A model generated the notes under the pieces. It did no database searches. It was given only the letters and a program-made list of their open reading frames with translations, and was not told where the DNA came from. A DNA stretch of 64,000 nucleotides, from NCBI RefSeq assembly GCF_023635005.1, contig NZ_JAMLJM010000005.1:151505-215504 (forward strand). Direction: 5' to 3'. Below, in pieces: positions 1 through 5,576 of the stretch (position 1 is the first letter of the stretch; each line of letters opens with the position of its first letter). Origin of the DNA: Flavobacterium luminosum (GTDB lineage: Bacteria > Bacteroidota > Bacteroidia > Flavobacteriales > Flavobacteriaceae). The position numbers and the translations under genes are program-made.

Positions 1-147
1 GTAATACAGGTTATTGTAAATATCTTCTCCAACGAATTCATCGGCTTCAATAAATTGAGAACTGGTTTTTGAAGCTATAAGACTGGTAGCTTGAGAAAAA
101 CATAGGGTGTGTACCAAAATTAAAGTAAAAAAAAGCAGTTTTTTCAT
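1..147 (-). CDS. N-terminal part of a secreted protein (runs off the window)
   Basis: An open frame on the minus strand starts with ATG at 145-147 and stays open for 49 codons to the window edge. The first 20 residues look like a signal peptide: MKK followed by a hydrophobic stretch ending FSQA. The visible part of the mature chain (IEADEFVGEDIYNN) is too short to assign to a family. It lies downstream of metK on the same strand, but a terminator separates the two, so it is probably a separate unit. Confidence 0.6.
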   Translation of the reverse strand, partial: MKKLLFFTLILVHTLCFSQATSLIASKTSSQFIEADEFVGEDIYNNLYY

Positions 148-182
148 GTAAGCTAATTTACAATATAATTTGTCTAAAAATA

Positions 183-207
183 AAAATCCCGAGCGGATCG
201 GGATTTT
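183..207. terminator. Bidirectional intrinsic terminator after metK
   Basis: A ten-base-pair stem (183-192 with 198-207, core TCCCGA/TCGGGA, five-base loop) has a T-run on the plus side and a TTTTTA run on the minus side. It lies 20 bases past the metK stop codon and would end metK transcription. Confidence 0.8.
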
Positions 208-227
208 TTTATGGTTGTTTTTTAGGA

Positions 228-1502
228 TTAAATCCCAAAAGCAGTTTTAATTTTGTCTACGAAGTCTAATTTTTCCCATGTGAATAATTCTACTTCTAAT
301 TCTTTAACTTCTCCTGATGGTGAAACAAAACGTTTTTTAACTACTTCGTTTTTACGGCCCATGTGTCCGTAAGCCGCTGTTTCACTGTAAATAGGAGTTC
401 TTAGTTTCAAACGTTGTTCAATAGCATACGGTCTTAAATCGAATAACTCGTTTACTTTTTCTGAAATTTGAACATCTGTTAAACCATTTTTAGCTGTCCC
501 GTAAGTGTTAATGTAAACATTACAAGGTTTTGCAACACCAATAGCATAAGAAACTTGTACCAATACTTCATCTGCAACGCCAGCAGCTACAAGGTTTTTA
601 GCAATATGACGAGTTGCATAAGCCGCAGAACGGTCAACTTTAGAAGGGTCTTTTCCTGAGAAAGCACCTCCACCGTGAGCACCTTTACCTCCGTAAGTGT
701 CTACGATGATTTTTCTTCCAGTTAAACCAGTGTCTCCGTGAGGTCCTCCAATTACGAATTTTCCAGTTGGATTAATATGGTATTCAATTTTATCGTTGAA
801 TAAATGTGCGTATTGAGGATATTTAGCGATGATTCTAGGAATTAAAATCTCAATAATATCTTTCTTGATTTTTGCCAACATTTCTGTTTCTTCAGCAAAA
901 TCATCATGTTGTGTAGAAATTACAATAGCATCAATGCGAACAGGTTTGTTGTTGTCGTCATATTCTAAGGTAACTTGCGATTTTGCATCAGGACGCAAAT
1001 AAGTGATTGCCGAATTTTCTCTGCGTAATTCTGCTAATTCTTGCAATAATTTGTGAGAAAGATCTAACGCTAATGGCATAAAATCTTCAGTTTCGTTAGA
1101 AGCATATCCAAACATAATACCTTGGTCTCCTGCACCTTGAGCATTTGCTTTCGTTTCAAAATCAGCTTCAGTTTTAATTCGGTCTACACCGCGATTAATG
1201 TCGTCAGATTGTTCGTGAATGGCAGATAAAACACCACAAGAATTTGCTTCAAACATATATTCACTCTTAGTGTAACCAATTTTTTTGATTACTTCTCGAG
1301 CGATACTTTGTACATCCAAATAGGTTTTAGACTTTACTTCTCCGGCAAGAATTACTTGTCCAGTTGTAACTAAGGTTTCACACGCCACTTTCGATTCAGG
1401 ATCAAAAGCTAAAAAGTTATCGATTAAAGCGTCGCTAATTTGGTCAGCTACTTTGTCCGGGTGTCCTTCGCTCACTGATTCTGACGTAAATAAATAAGCC
1501 AT
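228..1502 (-). CDS. metK: S-adenosylmethionine synthetase
   Basis: MetK makes S-adenosylmethionine (SAM) from methionine and ATP in the cytoplasm. The 424-residue protein is slightly longer than the E. coli enzyme. It shows the N-terminal GHPDK motif (residues 13-17), DQGIMFGYA in the middle, and the glycine-rich GGGAFSGKD loop followed by KVDRSAAYA near residue 280. The ATG at 1500-1502 is the natural start because the family begins with this [20 protein letters not shown] segment. It is the only gene of the methionine region on the minus strand and is divergent from cysE-cysK. A probable SAM-II aptamer in its leader suggests feedback by its own product. Confidence 0.98.
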   Translation of the reverse strand: MAYLFTSESVSEGHPDKVADQISDALIDNFLAFDPESKVACETLVTTGQVILAGEVKSKTYLDVQSIAREVIKKIGYTKSEYMFEANSCGVLSAIHEQSDDINRGVDRIKTEADFETKANAQGAGDQGIMFGYASNETEDFMPLALDLSHKLLQELAELRRENSAITYLRPDAKSQVTLEYDDNNKPVRIDAIVISTQHDDFAEETEMLAKIKKDIIEILIPRIIAKYPQYAHLFNDKIEYHINPTGKFVIGGPHGDTGLTGRKIIVDTYGGKGAHGGGAFSGKDPSKVDRSAAYATRHIAKNLVAAGVADEVLVQVSYAIGVAKPCNVYINTYGTAKNGLTDVQISEKVNELFDLRPYAIEQRLKLRTPIYSETAAYGHMGRKNEVVKKRFVSPSGEVKELEVELFTWEKLDFVDKIKTAFGI

Positions 1503-1568
1503 AAAATTTAATTTTAAATTTAATTAGTGAGGAAATAATTGCAGGGATTGCCTAAAGAGTAGTAGTTA

Positions 1569-1620
1569 CTGCTTTAGCATTTTTTTTAAAGAGGTCGCAA
1601 TCAGTTCAAATTTTTCCTCG
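1569..1620 (-). promoter_or_regulatory. Probable SAM-II riboswitch upstream of metK
   Basis: Read on the minus strand, a GAGG...CCTC helix (1619-1616 with 1594-1591) encloses a loop containing ATTTGAACTGATTGC. An A-rich tail ending ATGCTAAAGCAG follows. This order matches the SAM-II (metA motif) pseudoknot: ATTT of the loop can pair with AAAT of the tail, CTG with CAG, and the invariant GCTAAA is present. The aptamer starts a few bases after the predicted transcription start and 66 bases before the metK ATG. GAGGAAA at its 5' end is also complementary to TTTCCTC (1535-1529), a possible alternative pairing that would break the aptamer helix. The class was assigned by eye from the consensus. 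Confidence 0.72.
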
Positions 1621-1633
1621 TGATTTTCGGTTG

Positions 1634-1641
1634 CAAATGTA
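1634..1641 (-). promoter_or_regulatory. Promoter -7 element for metK
   Basis: Minus-strand TACATTTG fits the Bacteroidota -7 consensus TAnnTTTG. It would start transcription near 1627, just before the SAM-II aptamer. No clear -33 element was seen. Confidence 0.5.
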
Positions 1642-1792
1642 TGAAAGGATTTTGAATTGATATGAATATTAACGTTATTTTTTGTCTTGTTGTAATTTAA
1701 TTTTTTGTAAATAGTGTCTATAGAGGTCTATTTCAAGTGGTACTTAATGGAATATAGCCTTTGTAAAATATTTTCCATAAAAACGATTTTAA

Positions 1793-1839
1793 AGAATAAA
1801 AATCTTTTATTTGTTTTTAAAATAGTAAAATTTAGAAAA
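1793..1839 (+). promoter_or_regulatory. Shared sulfur-operon operator module (cysE copy)
   Basis: AGA (1793-1795), N7, TCT (1803-1805), N21, AAAATTTAGAAAA (1827-1839). The same arrangement with identical spacing lies upstream of metX (4249-4295) and metH (9686-9732). The first half is a palindrome here (AAAGA-N7-TCTTT). It ends 38 bases before the predicted -7 element. Its position suggests a regulator-binding site; the regulator is not identifiable from this window. Confidence 0.6.
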
Positions 1840-1876
1840 ATAATTACACTCAATCTGTTTTTACAGAAAATTACAC

Positions 1877-1884
1877 TACTTTTG
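1877..1884 (+). promoter_or_regulatory. Promoter -7 element for the cys leader-cysE-cysK unit
   Basis: TACTTTTG fits TAnnTTTG. The predicted start is near 1890, about 13 bases before the first leader ORF. The -33 region is poor, consistent with a need for an activator. Confidence 0.5.
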
Positions 1885-1902
1885 TGAAGTTAAATTAGTA
1901 AA

Positions 1903-1971
1903 ATGAAACAAATTCTTTGCAATACTTGCTGCTACATGTGGAAACCTTCCGCAGAGGATAGTATTGTGTAA
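1903..1971 (+). CDS. Leader peptide 1 (22 aa, Cys codons) of the cysE-cysK unit
   Basis: This short ORF reads MKQILCNTCCYMWKPSAED and three more residues. Cys codons fall at 1918, 1927 and 1930, followed by Tyr, Met and Trp. Its second half contains GCAGAGG (1951-1957), identical to the 3' arm of the terminator just downstream (2006-2012), so it can pair with the 5' arm (1993-1999). A ribosome halted at the Cys codons would leave it free to pair (readthrough). A ribosome at the stop codon would cover it (termination). The peptide resembles the metX leader (4359-4427), sharing MW-x-x-SAED. The role is inferred from this layout. Confidence 0.72.
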   Translation: MKQILCNTCCYMWKPSAEDSIV

Positions 1972-1992
1972 TTTGTTACAGAAAATATTGAG

Positions 1993-2019
1993 CCTCTGCC
2001 CGAAAGCAGAGGTTTTTTT
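1993..2019 (+). terminator. Attenuator terminator 1 (cys unit)
   Basis: Stem CCTCTGC (1993-1999) pairs with GCAGAGG (2006-2012), with a six-base loop and seven Ts. It lies 21 bases after the stop codon of leader peptide 1. Confidence 0.85.
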
Positions 2020-2039
2020 ATTTTTTAAATTAAAAAAGA

Positions 2040-2129
2040 ATGATGATGATCAACCTTTTGAATAATAAATGTAATTGTTGCTGTAAGAAGTGCTGTATGA
2101 GTGCTCCAACAGTCTATTACCATATATAA
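2040..2129 (+). CDS. Leader peptide 2 (29 aa, six Cys codons) of the cysE-cysK unit
   Basis: This ORF starts with three ATG codons and contains CNCCCKKCCM, giving six Cys codons between 2070 and 2096. It then runs through SAPTVYYHI to a stop. CTATTACCA (2114-2122), close to the stop, is exactly complementary to TGGTAATAG (2168-2176), which spans the 5' arm and loop of the next terminator. This is the arrangement of a Cys-tRNA-responsive attenuator in front of cysteine biosynthesis genes. The choice among the three ATGs is open. Confidence 0.75.
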   Translation: MMMINLLNNKCNCCCKKCCMSAPTVYYHI

Positions 2130-2159
2130 AGACTTAATCTTGTTATAGTTCAACTGTAA

Positions 2160-2195
2160 AGTCCTTTTGGTAATAGTTCCAAAAGGGCTTTTTTT
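2160..2195 (+). terminator. Attenuator terminator 2 (cys unit)
   Basis: Stem AGTCCTTTTGG (2160-2170) pairs with CCAAAAGGGCT (2179-2189), with an eight-base loop and a run of seven Ts. It lies 30 bases after leader peptide 2 and 180 bases before cysE. From here to cysE I see no further gene. Confidence 0.85.
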
Positions 2196-2374
2196 ATGGC
2201 GATTATTGTTTTTTAAGTATTAATATAATCAATGGGTTACACTTTTTATTGTAAATTTAAAAGGATATATTTTAAGTCGAGATTGTCTTAAAAATAGTGA
2301 ATCAAAAGTGAATTTCATTCAGCGTTGAAAGTTGTGTTTTGGTAACGAGTAGACGCTTAATAAAAAATGTGAAG

Positions 2375-3205
2375 ATGAACGTTAAAGAAAAATCTAGTTT
2401 AGAGTTATTGTTTCAGCACAATTTGTCGGAACGATGTAGTGTTTTACAAAAGAAGAAAGTAGAGTTTTGGATTGAAAGTTTTGTGGATTGGCTGTTTTGT
2501 ATAGAACAAGAATATGTCGACTTTGAACGGTTTGTTCAGAAGCAATCAGCCTTCCAAGAAGAATTGAGCGCGTTTTTGGTTCAAGTTAATGTTTCAGAAG
2601 CAGAGGTGTTGGTACAGTCTTTTTTTGATGATTTGTACGCCATACATCAAGTATTGTTGTCGGATTTAAATGCTATTTTAGAATTTGACCCAGCGGCAAA
2701 ATCAAGAATGGAGGTCTTGCTAGCTTATCCTGGATTTTTTTCCATTATAGTGTATCGGATTGCTCATAATCTTTGGGTAAAAAATGTTCCGATTTTACCA
2801 AGAGTCTTGTCTGAATATGCGCATAGTAAAACAGGGATTGATATTCATCCAGCGGCAACTATTGGAGAGCGTTTCTTTATCGATCATGGAACTGGAATTG
2901 TGATTGGGGAAACAGCTATTATAGGAAACAACGTCAAAATTTACCAAGGAGTTACGCTTGGAGCCTTAAGTGTTAGTAAGGATAAAGCCGAAGAAAAACG
3001 ACATCCTACGATAGAAGACAATGTGATTGTGTATGCGAATGCCACTATTTTAGGAGGAAAAACAATTATTGGAAGAGGTTCCGTAATTGGTGGAAATGTT
3101 TGGATAACCGAAAGTGTTCCGGCTCAATCTTTAGTGTTTCACAAGAGTGAAATAATCATAAAAACAAAAATAGATTATCATAACGTCATAGATTTTAGTA
3201 TTTAA
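2375..3205 (+). CDS. cysE: Serine O-acetyltransferase
   Basis: CysE transfers acetyl from acetyl-CoA to L-serine, giving O-acetylserine for cysteine synthase. The protein is about 276 residues. The C-terminal half carries the left-handed beta-helix hexapeptide repeats ([23 protein letters not shown], then [13 protein letters not shown]) typical of the family, with catalytic histidines in the IHP and DHGTG segments. The frame is open from a TTG at 2339, but I chose the ATG at 2375 ([14 protein letters not shown]). The earlier TTG adds an atypical basic segment. The gene is followed after 23 bases by cysK and lies behind two Cys-codon attenuators, so end-product control at the level of charged Cys-tRNA is likely. 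Confidence 0.93.
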   Translation: MNVKEKSSLELLFQHNLSERCSVLQKKKVEFWIESFVDWLFCIEQEYVDFERFVQKQSAFQEELSAFLVQVNVSEAEVLVQSFFDDLYAIHQVLLSDLNAILEFDPAAKSRMEVLLAYPGFFSIIVYRIAHNLWVKNVPILPRVLSEYAHSKTGIDIHPAATIGERFFIDHGTGIVIGETAIIGNNVKIYQGVTLGALSVSKDKAEEKRHPTIEDNVIVYANATILGGKTIIGRGSVIGGNVWITESVPAQSLVFHKSEIIIKTKIDYHNVIDFSI

Positions 3206-3228
3206 ACAACATAAATAAATTAAGTAAA

Positions 3229-4140
3229 ATGAAAGCAAATAATGTTTTAGAAACTATTGGAAATACACCAGTGGTAAGAATCAACAATTTATATGGGGCG
3301 GGTAAAAATGTATGGATTAAATTAGAGAGAACAAATCCAGGGAATAGTATAAAAGACCGAATAGCCTTAGCCATGATTGAAGATGCTGAAGCTAGAGGTG
3401 TTTTAAAGCCAGACAGTGTAATCATAGAGCCTACTTCCGGAAATACGGGAATTGGATTGGCTTTAGTTGGAGCGGTAAAAGGATATAAAGTAATCTTGGT
3501 GATGCCAGAGTCCATGAGTGTGGAGCGCAGAAAACTAATGCAGGTTTATGGTGCCGAATTTGACTTGACTCCTAGGGAAAAAGGAATGAAAGGGGCTATA
3601 GAGCGAGCTGCTGAATTAGTGAGTCAAATCCCCAATGCTTGGTCGCCTTCTCAATTTAATAATAATGCAAATGTTGAAGTGCATCAACGAACAACTGCCC
3701 AAGAAATTCTAGCAGATTTCCCTGACCGATTAGATTACATTATTACTGGAGTAGGTACAGGCGGTCATATTACTGGTGTGGCTTCGGTATTGAAAGAAAA
3801 ATTTCCAGATTTAAAAGTGATTGCTGTCGAGCCAGAATTGTCACCGGTTTTAAGTGGAGGTAGTCCAGCGCCACATCCTATTCAAGGGATAGGAGCCGGT
3901 TTTGTTCCTCAAATTTATCAAGAGAATTGGATTGATGAGGTGATTCAGGTTGGTAAAGATGAAGCGTTTGAATTTGCAAGGGCTTTAGCAAAAAAAGAAG
4001 GGATATTCGCGGGTATTTCTACAGGAGCTTCACTAGCAGCTGTTGCCAAAAAAGTAGCCTCTTTGCCTGATGATGCAGTAATTTTGACTTTTAATTACGA
4101 TACTGGAGAACGTTATCTTTCGGTTGAAGGACTTTTCTAA
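3229..4140 (+). CDS. cysK: Cysteine synthase (O-acetylserine sulfhydrylase)
   Basis: This PLP enzyme makes cysteine from O-acetylserine and sulfide. The protein is 303 residues. The PLP lysine lies in GNSIKDRIA (about residue 43). The substrate loop [12 protein letters not shown], the phosphate-binding [10 protein letters not shown] and the C-terminal GISTGAS motif are all present. PVLSGG and [10 protein letters not shown] favour the CysK rather than the CysM branch. It sits 23 bases after cysE, so both steps from serine to cysteine are co-transcribed. No obvious terminator follows. The next 100 bases are plain intergenic DNA before the metX promoter region. Confidence 0.95.
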   Translation: MKANNVLETIGNTPVVRINNLYGAGKNVWIKLERTNPGNSIKDRIALAMIEDAEARGVLKPDSVIIEPTSGNTGIGLALVGAVKGYKVILVMPESMSVERRKLMQVYGAEFDLTPREKGMKGAIERAAELVSQIPNAWSPSQFNNNANVEVHQRTTAQEILADFPDRLDYIITGVGTGGHITGVASVLKEKFPDLKVIAVEPELSPVLSGGSPAPHPIQGIGAGFVPQIYQENWIDEVIQVGKDEAFEFARALAKKEGIFAGISTGASLAAVAKKVASLPDDAVILTFNYDTGERYLSVEGLF

Positions 4141-4244
4141 AAGAAACTGAAAGTTGTTTGGTACATTTTAACTTCAAAATTCTATTTGGAGTTATTTTGA
4201 ACAATGGTAGGTTGGCTAGTTTAATTTTAATCAAACTAACACTT

Positions 4245-4336
4245 ATTTAGAATAAAAATCTATTGATAATTATTTTTTAAACAAAATTTAGAAAAAACAA
4301 CTATGTATTTTTTTTAAATAGATTTTTATTCTAAAT
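4245..4336 (+). repeat. 20-bp perfect inverted repeat flanking the metX promoter region
   Basis: Left arm 4245-4264 begins ATTTAGAATAAA. Right arm 4317-4336 ends TTTATTCTAAAT. They are exact reverse complements over 20 bases with 52 bases between them. The left arm contains the AGA-N7-TCT half of the shared module and the right arm covers the start of the -7 element. Each arm is itself a near-palindrome (TAGA-N7-TCTA), so two operators that a repressor could occupy together are plausible. Confidence 0.7.
4249..4295 (+). promoter_or_regulatory. Shared sulfur-operon operator module (metX copy)
   Basis: AGA (4249-4251), N7, TCT (4259-4261), N21, AAAATTTAGAAAA (4283-4295). Spacing is identical to the cysE and metH copies. 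It ends 37 bases before the -7 element. AGAATAAAAATCT is shared base for base with the cysE copy, and TCTATTGAT with the metH copy. Confidence 0.62.
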
Positions 4337-4339
4337 TTG
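4332..4339 (+). promoter_or_regulatory. Promoter -7 element for the metX leader unit
   Basis: TAAATTTG is a perfect TAnnTTTG match. Transcription would begin near 4345, just before the leader ORF at 4359. Confidence 0.6.
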
Positions 4340-4358
4340 CAGTATAAATATTTTAAAA

Positions 4359-4427
4359 ATGAAAACAACAATGTGCAATTCAATTTCTATGATGTGGAGC
4401 TATTCCGCGGAGGATTTTATTGCATAG
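4359..4427 (+). CDS. Leader peptide (22 aa, Met/Cys codons) of the metX unit
   Basis: The ORF reads MKTTMCNSISMMWSYSAED plus three residues, with Met at 4371, 4389 and 4392 and one Cys. GCGGAGG (4407-4413), near the stop, can pair with CCTCTGC (4452-4458) of the terminator behind it, with one G-U pair. That gives an antiterminator when ribosomes pause at the Met codons. It is clearly related to leader peptide 1 of the cys unit (MW-x-x-SAED; TTCCGCrGAGGAT in the DNA). It lies upstream of methionine biosynthesis genes, so a Met-responsive attenuator is the simplest reading. Confidence 0.7.
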   Translation: MKTTMCNSISMMWSYSAEDFIA

Positions 4428-4449
4428 TTTTTAATATAAAATTTCAATG

Positions 4450-4482
4450 AACCTCTGCTGTAAAAAGTAGAGGTTTTTTTTT
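4450..4482 (+). terminator. Attenuator terminator (metX unit)
   Basis: Stem AACCTCT (4450-4456) pairs with AGAGGTT (4469-4475), with a 12-base loop and nine Ts. It lies 22 bases after the leader stop codon. Confidence 0.8.
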
Positions 4483-4545
4483 GAATTTTCATTAGTAAAG
4501 AATTCAGAGTAATATTCTGGTTATTTGTTTTTTGTTTGTTAGGAG

Positions 4546-4583
4546 GCTGTCTCCAAATCATATAATTGGAGGCAGCTTTTTTT
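4546..4583 (+). terminator. Second intrinsic terminator directly before metX
   Basis: Stem GCTGTCTCCAA (4546-4556) pairs with TTGGAGGCAGC (4566-4576), 11 pairs including one G-U, then seven Ts. It ends seven bases before the metX ATG. It must be read through for metX to be expressed, or it limits expression. I could not find a convincing antiterminator for it. Confidence 0.75.
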
Positions 4584-4590
4584 AAAGAGT

Positions 4591-5571
4591 ATGGGAAATT
4601 TAAGTAAAATAAAACTGTCGGGCTTTAGGCTTCAAAATGGGAAACAACTCGAAGAAGTAAAGTTGACTTATCAGATTTTTGGTTTGTCTTTGGGAAGCGC
4701 TCCAGTGGTTTTGGTCAATCACGCGCTTACAGGAAATTCGAATGTTTCAGGTGCAGAAGGGTGGTGGAAATCATTGGTAGGACCACAACAAGTGATAGAT
4801 ACCAATAGCTACACAGTGGTTGCTTTTAATATCCCAGGAAACGGATTTGATGACAATGATTTTTTTGAAAATTATAAAGATTTTACAACCCAAGACATTG
4901 CTTTGTTGTTTTGGAAAGGGTTAGAGTCTTTGAATGTAAATGAGTTGTATGCCGCTATAGGTGGAAGTTTAGGCGGTGGAATTGTATGGGAAATGACTTT
5001 TTTGAAGCCGACAAGTATACGATATGTAATTCCTATCGCTACAAATTGGAAAGCTACCGATTGGTTAATCGCCAATGTATTGGTTCAAGATACAATTTTA
5101 AATAATTCTGCAAATCCAATACATGATGCTCGTTTACATGCGATGTTGTTATACAGAACTCCTCAGTCACTTTTGGCGAAATTTAATTTGGAAAAGAATG
5201 ACCAACAGCAAAATTATAAAGTAGAATCTTGGTTGTTGCATCATGGTAAAAAACTAGAAGACCGATTTGGGTTGTTAGCGTATAAATTGATGAATCATTT
5301 GCTTAAAACCATTGGGCAGAACAAAACCCAGTCAGATTTGATTGCGTATGCTCAACAAACCAATGCGAAAATTCATCAAATCGCGATTAATTCAGATTAC
5401 TTTTTTACGCCAGATGAAAATGTTAAGACACATTATATTTTAAAAGAATATACAAAAAATAGTAATTACCATCAGATTAATTCTATTCATGGGCATGATG
5501 CATTCCTAATAGAATATGAGCAGTTGGAGGATATACTCAAACCATTATTTGTAACACACAACAAAAAATAA
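4591..5571 (+). CDS. metX: Homoserine O-acetyltransferase (alpha/beta hydrolase fold)
   Basis: MetX activates homoserine with acetyl-CoA as the committed step of methionine synthesis. The protein is 326 residues, somewhat shorter than typical MetX (about 350-380). The nucleophile elbow GGSLGGG places the catalytic Ser near residue 126. NSDYFFTPDE supplies the Asp and HGHDAFLIE the His of the triad. VNHALTGNSNV is the usual oxyanion-hole segment. It is followed after five bases by thrA, which supplies homoserine, and by osmC and the sulfhydrylase gene. Substrate choice (acetyl rather than succinyl) follows the fold family and was not tested. Confidence 0.9.
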   Translation: MGNLSKIKLSGFRLQNGKQLEEVKLTYQIFGLSLGSAPVVLVNHALTGNSNVSGAEGWWKSLVGPQQVIDTNSYTVVAFNIPGNGFDDNDFFENYKDFTTQDIALLFWKGLESLNVNELYAAIGGSLGGGIVWEMTFLKPTSIRYVIPIATNWKATDWLIANVLVQDTILNNSANPIHDARLHAMLLYRTPQSLLAKFNLEKNDQQQNYKVESWLLHHGKKLEDRFGLLAYKLMNHLLKTIGQNKTQSDLIAYAQQTNAKIHQIAINSDYFFTPDENVKTHYILKEYTKNSNYHQINSIHGHDAFLIEYEQLEDILKPLFVTHNKK

Positions 5572-5576
5572 TAAGA

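Noticed and set aside
2339..2374. TTG start giving a longer CysE
   Set aside because: The ATG at 2375 starts the family sequence; the added 12 residues are basic and atypical.
3195..3515. Minus-strand ORF of 106 residues over cysK
   Set aside because: It is a shadow of cysK in another frame, with no promoter and no family resemblance.
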